This document shows positions 16,015 to 24,294 of a stretch of 61,205 nt of DNA, piece by piece. The translations under genes were made by a program, and so were the position numbers. Positions within the stretch are counted from its first letter, which is position 1. The number at the start of each line of letters is the position of its first letter. Below the pieces are notes generated by a model. The model searched no databases, was not told the DNA's origin, and worked only from the letters and a program-made list of their open reading frames with translations. This DNA comes from Bryobacter sp. CoA8 C33 (GTDB lineage Bacteria; Acidobacteriota; Terriglobia; Bryobacterales; Bryobacteraceae), in the NCBI GenBank assembly GCA_019931185.1, contig JAINDK010000049.1:1-61205 (forward strand), given 5' to 3'.

Positions 16015-18408
16015 CTAGAAGGGCGGCTCTTCGCCGGAGGCCGGCGGCAGGGGCGCCAGCCCCTGTTCGAGCAATTCGAGAATCCGCAGCGCCGCTTGTT
16101 TGCCACGGTCGCCCACCTCGCCGACCGGCCCGACGCAGGAGGGACAGCCGCTTTCGCAGCCGCAGGCGCGAATGAGATCCTGCGCTGCGCTGAGCAGGCG
16201 CTTGGTTTGTTGAAAGAGCGGGAGAGATTGGCCGATGCCGCCGGGGTAGGTGTCGTAGAGGTAGAGGTTCGGCTCCCAGGCGACGAGGCCGCCGGCGATC
16301 TCCTCGGTGAGAGAGGTGCCGATGTCGCGCGGGTCGCACATGACGAGCATGGCGGCGACGGCCTTGAGCGCATTGCCCAGGCCGGCCAGGCCGTTGGCGC
16401 GTTCGGAAGGAGAATAGCCATGCATCTGGGCGAGAAATCCGGCCGGGAAGTGCATCCACCAGGAGGTTGTGTGCATTTCCTGTTCGGGAATCGAGAGATT
16501 GCCCGCACCGACGTTCTCGAGCGTGTAGAACTTCACTTTCTTGAAGCCCACGATCTGCCGGTTCACGCGCACCTCCCCGTGACAGGCGCAAGCCAGTTGC
16601 ACGGGTCTCCGGTCGAATTCCTCGAGGATCTTCACCTGCGTGTAGTCGATGGCATCGGTGAAGTAATCGCATTCGACCCGCCGGACAAAAGCCTTGCGCT
16701 GCGCATAGTCAAATTTTTCGACCTGATACTGCCGGGCTTCGTGCAAGTAGATTGCCTTCTCGTGCAGCGTCACGAGGGCAACCGGGAAAGAGACTTCGGC
16801 GATGACGGTGTTCTGATCGGTGACGTCGACGACGACGAAGTTGTCGCTGGTGACGGCGCGGAGGCTGATGGAATCGGCGGGGTAGCTGTCGCTGGTCCAG
16901 TGCCAGGCTTTGGCGGAAAGATTGACGAGACCAAGCTCTTTGAGGAACTGGCAGAGCTCGGTGGTATCGTGGGGGCCGAACTTCTCGCCTTCGCGGATGG
17001 GCAACTCAAAGGCGGCGCACTTGAGGTGGTTCAACAGGATTTCGGTGTTGTCCGGGTTGACGGTGGCGCGCTCCGGGGGTTGGCCGAAGAAGTAGTCCGG
17101 GTGCTCGACGATGAACTGGTCGAGCGGGGAGGAACTGGCTACCAGTACGGCGAGCGAAGTATTCTGGCGGCGGCCGGCGCGGCCCGAGCGCTGCCAGGTG
17201 CTGGCGATCGTGCCGGGGTAGCCGGCGAGCACGACGGCATCGAGCGAGCCGATGTCGACGCCGAGTTCGAGTGCGTTGGTGGCAACGACGCCGCGGATGT
17301 CGCCGGAGCGGAGTTTGGCTTCAATTTCGCGGCGCTCCTTGGGGAGGTAGCCGCCACGATAGCCGCGGATGAGGCCTTGCGCGGTGGGGCCTTTTTCAAC
17401 GGCGTCCTTGAGGTAGGTAACGAGGATCTCGGTGGCCAGACGGTTGTTGGCGAAGACGAGGGTTTGCTGGCCGCGCTCGATGGCGTCGAGGGCGATGCGG
17501 CGGCTCTCGTGCAGGTAGCTGCGGCGGATGCCAAGCTGGCGGTTGACGACCGGCGGGTTGTACATGACGAAGAACTTTTCGCCGGCCGGGGCGCCGTTCT
17601 GATCAATGAGGTCGAAGGGTTCGGCGGTAATGGCCTCGGCCAATTCCTTGGGGTTGGCAATGGTGGCCGAGCAGCAGATGAACTGCGGTTTTGAGCCGTA
17701 GAACTCGCAGAGCCGGCGCAGGCGGCGGAGGATGTTGGCGAGGTGGCTGCCGTAGACGCCGCGGTAGTAGTGCAACTCGTCGATGATGAAGTACTGGAGG
17801 TTCTCAAAGAGCTTGGCCCACTTGGTGTGGTGGGGGAGGATGCCGGAGTGGAGCATGTCCGGGTTGGTGAGAACGACGTTGGCGCGTTCGCGAATGGCGC
17901 GGCGGGCGTCCTGCGGGGTGTCGCCGTCGTAGGTGAAGCACTTCAGATCCCCGCCCATCTGCTCCACCATGCCGTGCATCTCGTTCAACTGGTCTTCGGC
18001 GAGGGCCTTGGTGGGGAAGAGGTAGAGTGAGCGGGCGCCGGGGTCGGAGAGAATGCGATTCAGCACCGGAAGGTTGTAGCAGAGCGTTTTGCCAGATGCC
18101 GTGGGGGTGACGATGACGGCGTTGCGACCCGCGTTGACGGCCTCAAACGAAGCTGCCTGATGGGAATAGAGGCGCTCGATGCCGCGGCCGCGCAGAGCCT
18201 GCCGGATGCGCTCGTCGAGTTTCGCGGGAAGTTCGGAATATTGGCCCTCGCGGGCGGGCAGATGGCGGATGGACCGAACCGGCGATTCCGGCTTGGTGGA
18301 GATTTCCTCGAAGCGCTCGATGGCCTGAACGACTGTTTCCCGGCGGGGAATCGGCAGGCGGTTGCGCATCGTATCGTCTTCCGGAAAATCAAAGAGCAGG
18401 TTGGACAC
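16015..18408 (-). CDS. mrfA: MrfA/YprA-type SF2 DNA helicase with four-cysteine C-terminal domain
   Basis: A 797-residue superfamily-2 helicase. Walker A is TPTASGKTLC (about residue 100), the DExH box is IIDELHYYRG (about 220) and motif VI is QRSGRAGR (about 410). The C-terminal DUF1998-like region ends in ACGCESGCPSC, the four-cysteine metal site of MrfA. In Bacillus subtilis MrfA works with the exonuclease MrfB to repair mitomycin-type lesions; no mrfB is seen here. The start used is GTG 18408; ATG 18372 is possible. The + strand in this gene is G-rich, opposite to most of the window. A weak hairpin (15999-16016) overlaps the stop. Confidence 0.88.
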   Translation of the reverse strand: MSNLLFDFPEDDTMRNRLPIPRRETVVQAIERFEEISTKPESPVRSIRHLPAREGQYSELPAKLDERIRQALRGRGIERLYSHQAASFEAVNAGRNAVIVTPTASGKTLCYNLPVLNRILSDPGARSLYLFPTKALAEDQLNEMHGMVEQMGGDLKCFTYDGDTPQDARRAIRERANVVLTNPDMLHSGILPHHTKWAKLFENLQYFIIDELHYYRGVYGSHLANILRRLRRLCEFYGSKPQFICCSATIANPKELAEAITAEPFDLIDQNGAPAGEKFFVMYNPPVVNRQLGIRRSYLHESRRIALDAIERGQQTLVFANNRLATEILVTYLKDAVEKGPTAQGLIRGYRGGYLPKERREIEAKLRSGDIRGVVATNALELGVDIGSLDAVVLAGYPGTIASTWQRSGRAGRRQNTSLAVLVASSSPLDQFIVEHPDYFFGQPPERATVNPDNTEILLNHLKCAAFELPIREGEKFGPHDTTELCQFLKELGLVNLSAKAWHWTSDSYPADSISLRAVTSDNFVVVDVTDQNTVIAEVSFPVALVTLHEKAIYLHEARQYQVEKFDYAQRKAFVRRVECDYFTDAIDYTQVKILEEFDRRPVQLACACHGEVRVNRQIVGFKKVKFYTLENVGAGNLSIPEQEMHTTSWWMHFPAGFLAQMHGYSPSERANGLAGLGNALKAVAAMLVMCDPRDIGTSLTEEIAGGLVAWEPNLYLYDTYPGGIGQSLPLFQQTKRLLSAAQDLIRACGCESGCPSCVGPVGEVGDRGKQAALRILELLEQGLAPLPPASGEEPPF

Positions 18409-18479
18409 TCTTTAGTGATAGCGCATGGGGAGAACAAAAGGCAAAGAACGGCGAAGCTTGAATTCGCTAATGTGCTCTT

Positions 18480-18857
18480 ATGCTGGCCAAGGCGAAACTG
18501 CAGGCGTTTCTTCTGACGACGGACCCGGCGCGATCCCGCGCTTTCTATGAAAGCGTATTGGGACTGAACTTCCTGAGTGAAGATGACTTCGCTATTACGA
18601 TGAAGAGCGGCGAGGTGGAAATTCGATTGACCAGGATTGAGGAGCACAAGCCCATGCCGCATACGGTGATCGGGTGGCGAGTTGAGGGCATTGAAGCAAA
18701 AGTGGACCAGTTGGCGGCGGAGGGTGTGGTCTGCCGGCAATTTGGCATGCCGGGCCAGGACGAGAAAGGCATCTGGACCAGGGCCGACGGCAAATGCAAG
18801 GTGTGCTGGTTTGCGGACCCGGACGGGAACGTGCTCAGTCTTGCGGAAGAATTCTAG
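18480..18857 (+). CDS. VOC-superfamily (glyoxalase/bleomycin-resistance fold) protein
   Basis: A 125-residue vicinal-oxygen-chelate protein. The pattern FLLTTDPARSRAFYESVLGL at the start and WFADPDGNVLSLAEEF at the end is typical of the fold. It may be a lyase, isomerase or binding protein; the substrate cannot be told. It is divergent from mrfA (71-bp gap) and shares a CTAG stop overlap with the convergent oxidoreductase gene. A DNA-damage or drug-binding role next to mrfA is possible but speculative. Confidence 0.85.
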   Translation: MLAKAKLQAFLLTTDPARSRAFYESVLGLNFLSEDDFAITMKSGEVEIRLTRIEEHKPMPHTVIGWRVEGIEAKVDQLAAEGVVCRQFGMPGQDEKGIWTRADGKCKVCWFADPDGNVLSLAEEF

Positions 18858-20029
18858 AGATAGCTTTTCAGGTGTACGAACGGCAGCGTGCCGTACTGAA
18901 TCAGAACTTCGCGGCCGTCGTTTTCGAGCGAGAGCCGCGCGGCTTCGGTGACCAACTCGTTGTAGCTCGAATTACCCGGTGTCGCGACAATGCCTTGGGC
19001 CTCGATCACGGATTGCTGGTCCGCGTCGCGCTCCACGCTGAGCGCGGAATCGACCAGCGCTTCGATCGAGCGGTAGCCATATCCCACGACGCGCTCGCCG
19101 GGGCCAAGGTGGTTCGGGACGAACTGCATATAGTCGGGACTCGGCTCGCTGTAGCCGCCGTCGACGTAGCAATACTCGAGGCCGCGGTGTGAATCAATGT
19201 GATTGAGAAAGCCGCCGGCGTCGCCGGCACTGGTCCACAGCGTCATGCCCTGCGTATTCGACCCTGGCCCCTGCTCGGGATAGCCGAGGGCATTCTGCAC
19301 GTTGAGCAAGCCGCCATTCGACCATTTGACGCGCGCATCGGTCCACATCCAGGCTTCGGTGCCATTCGGAAAGCGCTCGGGGACGCCCGCCACCGAGACG
19401 CTGACCGGCAGAAGGCCGGTGATGAAGTGCACGAGGTCGACATAGTGGCAGCCGATATAAGTGAAGGCATCGGAGTTCTCCAGCGAGAACCAGTTTTGGA
19501 AGTTCGAATGCCGGTAGTACCACTTCTCGAAGAGCCGCGCGGTTCCCAGGCGCAGCTCGCCAAAGCGCCCCGACCGGTAGCGGTCACGCGCCATCAGCGC
19601 GCGGTCGTCAAAACGCTTGTGATACTCGATGCCGACAAAGAGCTGCCGCTCGCGCGCCGCCTTTTCAATGACCGCCGCATGCTGGATCTTCTGCACCAGC
19701 GGCTTGACGCAGATTACATGCTGCTGCGCGTCGATCGCCGTCATGACGGCATTGAAATGGATTTGGTCCGGCAGGGCGATGATCGCCAGATTGCGCTCGG
19801 CGGCATTGCCGAGGACTTCGTGATAGCTGGCCGTGGTCGCCGTGAAGTCCTGTTCGGGAAATGCGCGCCGGATCCGCTCGTTGGCCTTCAGGGAGTCGAG
19901 CGTCTCCTTGCGCCGCGCGCAGACGGTAATGTGGCCAATCTTGCCCGCCCGCTTCAACTGGTAGAGCGACGGCAGAATCTGATCGTGGACGATCATCCCG
20001 CCGCCGATTACCGACACATGCATTTTCAT
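18854..20029 (-). CDS. Gfo/Idh/MocA-family NAD(P)-dependent oxidoreductase
   Basis: A 391-residue oxidoreductase. The Rossmann start MHVSVIGGGMIVHDQILPSL binds NAD(P), and the family lysine region CVKPLVQ is present near residue 95. Members oxidise or reduce sugars, inositols and aminosugars. The start at 20029 gives an ATGA overlap with the upstream aminotransferase, so the pair is co-translated. Together they suggest conversion between a keto-sugar or inosose and its amino form, or a related catabolic step. Its stop shares CTAG with the VOC gene. Confidence 0.85.
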   Translation of the reverse strand: MKMHVSVIGGGMIVHDQILPSLYQLKRAGKIGHITVCARRKETLDSLKANERIRRAFPEQDFTATTASYHEVLGNAAERNLAIIALPDQIHFNAVMTAIDAQQHVICVKPLVQKIQHAAVIEKAARERQLFVGIEYHKRFDDRALMARDRYRSGRFGELRLGTARLFEKWYYRHSNFQNWFSLENSDAFTYIGCHYVDLVHFITGLLPVSVSVAGVPERFPNGTEAWMWTDARVKWSNGGLLNVQNALGYPEQGPGSNTQGMTLWTSAGDAGGFLNHIDSHRGLEYCYVDGGYSEPSPDYMQFVPNHLGPGERVVGYGYRSIEALVDSALSVERDADQQSVIEAQGIVATPGNSSYNELVTEAARLSLENDGREVLIQYGTLPFVHLKSYL

Positions 20030-21399
20030 TGCGCCACCAGGGCTTCGGCGAAGCACTCCGCCAGCACGCCCGCTGATTCCTCAATGGCCTCTTCGGTAAT
20101 ACACAAAGGTGGACAGATCTTGATCGTGGCTCCGCCAAAGCCGACGGGTGAGAACATCAGCACGCCTTTTTCCATCATCGAGTTGACGATCTGGAAGGCG
20201 AGGCCGGCATCCGGTTCCGTGGTGCCCGGTTTCACGCACGCCACCCCGGCCACCAACCCCTTGCCGTCCACGCAGGCGATGACTTCCGGGTACTTTGCCT
20301 GTAGCGCCTTGAGTTTATCGAGCAATAGGGCGCCGAGACGGGCTGAATTCTCGACGAGCCCCTCACCGATCACGAGATCAATCGAGGCCAGCGCCGCCGC
20401 GCAACACACGGGGTTGCCCGTATGAGTGCTCGTCATGCTGCCCGCCGGAAAGAGATCCATCAGGTCTGGCCGCCCGGCGACGAAAGCAAGCGGCAGAGAA
20501 CTCGACACGCCCTTACCCCAGGTTGTCAGGTCGGGCACGATCCCGTAGTGTTCAAAGCCCCACAGCGAACCCGTGCGTCCAAAGCCCGCCTGCACCTCGT
20601 CGCAAGTCAGCACGATGTCGTGCTCGCGTGTCCACTGGTACATCCGTTGCATATATTCGACGGGGGCGAAACTGGCGCTGCCCCCCTGATAAGTCTCGAG
20701 AATCACGCCCGCGATGCGCTCCGGCCCCACGCCCTGATCGGCGAGACTCTTCAGGAAAAACTCAAAGCTGGTGTCCGGGGTGCGGAAGCCGTCGGGAAAG
20801 GGCACCTGGACAAAACCGGGGTCGAGGTTGACGATCCACTCCTTGAGGGCCGGGATCCCGCCGGCCTGCTGCGATCCCATCGTGCGCCCGTGAAACGCCT
20901 TCTCGTAGCTCACGATGACGTTCTTCTCGCGCCCGTGGTGCTTGAGCCCGTGGGCGCGGCTGAGCTTGATGGCGCACTCGACGGTCTCTGATCCAGTCGT
21001 CAGAAGAAACACTTTCTTCATCGGCGCGGGCAGTAAATCGACCAGGCGCTGGGTCAACTCGGCCCGGATCTCGCTGGGGAAGCAATAGTTGGTCAGAAGC
21101 TTGGATTGGGCCTGGCGCACAATCGCGTCGATGATCTGCTTGCGCCCGTGGCCCGCGTTCGTGATGAGCACGCCGCTCGACCAGTCAATCCAACAGTTGC
21201 CCCACTTGTCGTAGACCTGAAAGCCCTCGGCATGATCCCATACGACCGGGGGTTGTCCCTGCATCGCCACCGGCTCGTTGCGCCGCAACCGTTCAATCGT
21301 CTCAATCGATCCCGGGGCCGGGATTGGGGTCACGATCTTACGCAATTCAGTATGGACAGGAGCAACTTCCCGGGGTGTTGTCGAGTACGTACGCGTCAT
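20026..21399 (-). CDS. Class III PLP-dependent aminotransferase
   Basis: A 457-residue aminotransferase of the 4-aminobutyrate/ornithine type. The PLP motif LTCDEVQAGFGRTGSLWGFE and the Schiff-base lysine in TTWGKGVSSSLPLAF are visible, as is the GSETVECAIKLSRA cofactor loop. The chosen ATG at 21399 lies 13 bp after the coiled-coil gene; the next in-frame start would fall inside that gene. The donor and acceptor are unknown. Its ATGA overlap with the Gfo/Idh/MocA gene implies a shared pathway. Confidence 0.88.
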   Translation of the reverse strand: MTRTYSTTPREVAPVHTELRKIVTPIPAPGSIETIERLRRNEPVAMQGQPPVVWDHAEGFQVYDKWGNCWIDWSSGVLITNAGHGRKQIIDAIVRQAQSKLLTNYCFPSEIRAELTQRLVDLLPAPMKKVFLLTTGSETVECAIKLSRAHGLKHHGREKNVIVSYEKAFHGRTMGSQQAGGIPALKEWIVNLDPGFVQVPFPDGFRTPDTSFEFFLKSLADQGVGPERIAGVILETYQGGSASFAPVEYMQRMYQWTREHDIVLTCDEVQAGFGRTGSLWGFEHYGIVPDLTTWGKGVSSSLPLAFVAGRPDLMDLFPAGSMTSTHTGNPVCCAAALASIDLVIGEGLVENSARLGALLLDKLKALQAKYPEVIACVDGKGLVAGVACVKPGTTEPDAGLAFQIVNSMMEKGVLMFSPVGFGGATIKICPPLCITEEAIEESAGVLAECFAEALVAQ

Positions 21400-21412
21400 T
21401 CCTACGAGCGTA

Positions 21413-21991
21413 TCAATTGTTGATCCAAACCAGCGCAACCCCCGCTCCCACTGCCACGGCTCCCGCACCCAACCACATCATCCGCAATGTCCGGTTCGCT
21501 TCCATGCGCGCTTGCAATTGCATTCTCTCCATCTCGAGCAGTCTTTCCGACTCAGCGGCCTGCCGCTCGGCCAACCATTGCCGCAGTGTGTTTTCCAGAG
21601 TTTCATGATGCCGCTCTTCCTTGGCTTCGATCCGCGCATTCATCTCGGCAAAGGCCTTCGTCATCGACTTCGCCAGCGGCTTCAAGCCCCCACGCAAGTC
21701 CTGATCCTGCTCGAGTCTCTGCCGCAGCAGTTCAAGCAATTCGATCATCGTCCGATACATTTCCGTCATCCGCAGGTTGTGCGTGCGCACACGCTCGGCC
21801 ATCTCCTCCCTCTCGCGGGCGCTCTGCTCCAAGCCGATCGCCAGATTCTCCAGCACTTTCGCTAGTCCTTCCCTTCCGCCCTGCTGCTGTGTTTTCAATC
21901 CGGAGGGAGATGCGGTTAGCATCGCTGACGCGTTCGCTTTCCCGAAAGTAGACTCCGTCATTGCAGTCGGGCTTTCAATGGTCCGGCTCAT
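21413..21991 (-). CDS. Coiled-coil protein with C-terminal membrane anchor
   Basis: A 192-residue protein not assigned to a family. Residues about 40-160 form a long charged coiled coil rich in Glu, Arg and Leu. A single hydrophobic helix near the C-terminus (WLGAGAVAVGAGVALVWI) is followed by only two residues, so it looks tail-anchored with the coiled coil in the cytoplasm. A Shine-Dalgarno site (AGGGAAG) lies 3 bases before the ATG. It leads the operon with the aminotransferase and the oxidoreductase, though a functional link is not obvious. Confidence 0.7.
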   Translation of the reverse strand: MSRTIESPTAMTESTFGKANASAMLTASPSGLKTQQQGGREGLAKVLENLAIGLEQSAREREEMAERVRTHNLRMTEMYRTMIELLELLRQRLEQDQDLRGGLKPLAKSMTKAFAEMNARIEAKEERHHETLENTLRQWLAERQAAESERLLEMERMQLQARMEANRTLRMMWLGAGAVAVGAGVALVWINN

Positions 21992-22115
21992 TCGCTTCCC
22001 TGGTTCATATCGGTTCTTTTGCCGGAATTCCTACTTTTTTGGGGTGGTGCCTCGTTCATTTGGAAGTCTTTCATTACAAAGCAATAAAAAAGTTTGATGA
22101 AAACTAATGAATTCG

Positions 22116-22188
22116 TTGTAAGGGGGTAAATTTGGTGTTAGCATAAAAACTACCTGACGAGTGCATTTTTCTACACCCCAAACGTCAG
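22116..22188 (+). promoter_or_regulatory. Possible promoter and structured 5' leader of the RRM gene
   Basis: TTGTAA (22116-22121), a 17-base spacer and TAGCAT (22139-22144) suggest a promoter about 70 bases upstream of the start. The leader then contains a perfect CTGACG (22154-22159) / CGTCAG (22183-22188) stem with a 23-base loop. RRM proteins in bacteria are often cold-regulated through their leaders, but no specific element is recognised. Confidence 0.3.
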
Positions 22189-22216
22189 ATCCCCTGTTAG
22201 CGAGACGCCCCACCGA

Positions 22217-22795
22217 ATGAGTTTTACCGTTTTTCTTGGCAATTTGCCCACTTGGGTAACGGCTGATGACATCCAGTCATGGCTGAACGCCGAAGCCCTC
22301 GTTGCGGATTCCATCAAGGTAATCCGCAATCCCGAGACCCAGGAATCCAAAGGTTTCGCCTTCATCGAAGCTCCCAACCAGGAAGAGATGCAGGCCATCA
22401 TCCGCCGCTTTGACCGCGCCCCCCTGGAAGATAAGCTCTTGCGGGCCAACCCCGCCCAGCCCCCGAAGGGCAAAGGCGCACCGGGTGGCAGCCGCGAGGA
22501 GCGCCGTCCGGGGGCGGGTGGCCCACGCCGCGATGGCGTCTCGCGTGGCGAAGGCCGTCCGCAGGGAGACCGTGCCCAGGGCGACCGCATGCAGGGCGAC
22601 CGCATGCAGGGTGATCGTACGCAGGGTGATCGTACGCAGGGTGATCGCCCAGCGGGTGACCGTCAACAAGGGGACCGTCCCCAGGGTGAGCGCACCGCCA
22701 ATCGTAGCGCGGGCGCCAATCCGAATGCGGGCAAACGGCGCGGCAAGCCCTCCGGCACCAGCGCTTTTGCTGAAGAACTCGCAAAAGCCCTTTAG
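22217..22795 (+). CDS. RRM RNA-binding protein with repetitive GDR tail
   Basis: A 192-residue protein with one RNA-recognition motif (residues 1-80). RNP2 is VFLGNL (5-10) and RNP1 is KGFAFIEA (45-52), both with the key aromatics. The tail is low complexity, with nine five-residue units around QGDR, and ends in a basic and alanine-rich segment. Bacterial RRM proteins are small RNA chaperones often induced by cold. The repeat tail is probably disordered and may add RNA binding through its arginines. No Shine-Dalgarno site precedes the ATG. A strong terminator follows. Confidence 0.88.
   Translation: MSFTVFLGNLPTWVTADDIQSWLNAEALVADSIKVIRNPETQESKGFAFIEAPNQEEMQAIIRRFDRAPLEDKLLRANPAQPPKGKGAPGGSREERRPGAGGPRRDGVSRGEGRPQGDRAQGDRMQGDRMQGDRTQGDRTQGDRPAGDRQQGDRPQGERTANRSAGANPNAGKRRGKPSGTSAFAEELAKAL
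22562..22696 (+). repeat. Nine 15-bp tandem repeats coding for QGDR-like units
   Basis: Nine in-frame 15-base units of the form CAGGGNGANCGNNNN encode the tail of the RRM protein. Units 2 and 3 are identical, and units 4 and 5 are identical, which points to recent pairwise duplication by slippage. There are no spacers, so it is not a CRISPR array. Confidence 0.9.
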
Positions 22796-22831
22796 GCAGC
22801 TTCCTCGCGCAACTGCCGATTCATTTCGCCT

Positions 22832-22868
22832 AACCCGGTGCTGTGCTACAGCGCCGGGTTCTTGTTTT
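22832..22868 (+). terminator. Rho-independent terminator after the RRM gene
   Basis: AACCCGG (22832-22838) pairs with CCGGGTT (22854-22860), and inside it GCTGT pairs with ACAGC around a GCT loop, with one T-G wobble. CTTGTTTT follows. It ends 22 bases before the next gene's start. Confidence 0.85.
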
Positions 22869-22890
22869 ACACATAATAAGGTCAATCCTC

Positions 22891-23913
22891 ATGACTGATC
22901 GCCTGCTGGCTCGCGGCATTATCGTCCTGATTCTTGCCGCATGCGCTGTCTCCCTGCGCCCCTTCCATCTCGACCCGCTGCCCGCTATCCTGCTGAGCCT
23001 TGGGATCGCGGCGGGGGCACTGCTGGCTGAATCCCGGCTCCAACAATTGAGCTTGCCGCGCCTTGCGGGCGGCATCCTTGGTCTGCTGGCGGCTGCCCTG
23101 CTTGCCCTGGTGCTCAAGCAGTCCTGGCCGGAACCGGCCAACACGGTCGCCTTTGTTCAGGTTGCGTGCCTTTTGCTGCTGCCTGGCCTCGGCTCCGTGC
23201 TGGGCGCCGCCAAACTCGACCGCCTTCCCGTTCCCGCTGAGCGGACCGCCTCCGAGTCGGGGGCCAACATCCTCGACACCAGTGTCATCATCGACGGCCG
23301 TATCGCCGATATCCTCGAAACCGGCTTTCTTGACGGCCCGATCCTCATTCCACGTTTTGTTCTGCGCGAGTTACAGGCCATCGCCGATTCCCCCGACTCG
23401 CTGAAGCGTAACCGCGGACGCCGTGGCCTGGACATCCTCCAACGGCTGCAAAAACACGCTCATCTCAAGATTCGTATTCTCGATCAGGATTTCCCTCACC
23501 TGCGCGAGGTCGACAGCAAGCTGATTGAACTGGCCCGCGGCAACAAGGCCAGAATCGTCACCAACGATTTCAACCTCAACAAGGTTGCCCAACTGCAGGG
23601 CGTCGCCGTGCTGAACATTAACGAACTCGCCAATGCCATGCGCCCGGTCGTGCTTCCCGGGGAAATCATGCGCGTTTTTATTATCAAGGAAGGCAAGGAG
23701 CAAAACCAAGGCATCGCATACCTCGATGACGGCACCATGATCGTGGTCGAGCAGGCCCGCCGCATGATTTTGAAAACCATCGAAGTTGCCGTCACAAGCG
23801 TTCTGCAAACCACGGCCGGCAAGATGATCTTCGCCCGCTTTGATGATCGTCTGCACGCCGTTCACGAGCCCCGGGCGGCGACGCGCGACACGCCCAACCC
23901 CGCCCCACTCTAG
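22891..23913 (+). CDS. Membrane-anchored PIN-TRAM domain protein (YacL-like)
   Basis: A 340-residue protein. Four hydrophobic helices (about residues 8-105) anchor a cytoplasmic PIN nuclease domain, with acidic residues in NILDTSVIIDGR (D129, D135), VLRELQ and VTNDFNLNKVAQLQGV. A TRAM domain follows (about 275-320, GYLDDGTMIVVEQARR). This matches the YacL family, of unclear role but with a likely RNase site. The ATG at 22891 is chosen over an in-frame start 48 bases upstream that lies in the terminator; AAGG precedes it by about 10 bases. Confidence 0.88.
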   Translation: MTDRLLARGIIVLILAACAVSLRPFHLDPLPAILLSLGIAAGALLAESRLQQLSLPRLAGGILGLLAAALLALVLKQSWPEPANTVAFVQVACLLLLPGLGSVLGAAKLDRLPVPAERTASESGANILDTSVIIDGRIADILETGFLDGPILIPRFVLRELQAIADSPDSLKRNRGRRGLDILQRLQKHAHLKIRILDQDFPHLREVDSKLIELARGNKARIVTNDFNLNKVAQLQGVAVLNINELANAMRPVVLPGEIMRVFIIKEGKEQNQGIAYLDDGTMIVVEQARRMILKTIEVAVTSVLQTTAGKMIFARFDDRLHAVHEPRAATRDTPNPAPL

Positions 23914-24294
23914 AGCCGGTTTTCCCCACCGCGGCTCGCCGCCGGGACGGTTGCAAGGCGGGTTTTTTGATCTTTTTTCTCCGCCGGATCGTAACAAAGA
24001 GCCATTTGTTTATCAGTTTACGTAATATTCAGTCCGGTATCCTTCATCCGGCAGATTACGGAGACTGCTTGGCTCATCACGATAAAATATTGATTTCAAT
24101 TGCTTTATCGTTTACGTTGCTCGTTTTTCCGACTCTGTCCGGATCCTTGACTCTTCCTGGCGACCGCTCGAAAGCTTTGCATTTATTTGAATCTACAAAT
24201 GTTATCATCTGTCAACTTGTTTTGCTGATCCGTCAAATCAAACTTTTTGTCTAGATTGTTTAAAGAGCACATGCAAACATCCGAGGAGTTGCAT
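23914..24294. other. AT-rich intergenic region with terminator-like hairpin
   Basis: No gene is seen. Near the left end CCGCC (23939-23943) can pair with GGCGG (23957-23961), followed by six Ts, a possible terminator for the PIN-TRAM gene. The rest (about 23975-24290) is clearly more AT-rich than the surroundings and holds the promoter of the next gene. Confidence 0.55.
24177..24205 (+). promoter_or_regulatory. Possible promoter of the beta-barrel-like gene
   Basis: TTGCAT (24177-24182), a 17-base spacer and TGTTAT (24200-24205) match the consensus at 4/6 in each box. The leader to the ATG at 24295 would be about 80 bases. Confidence 0.3.

Noticed and set aside
22562-22696. Tandem repeats as a CRISPR array
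   Set aside because: Units are 15 bp, directly adjacent without spacers and in frame with the RRM protein.
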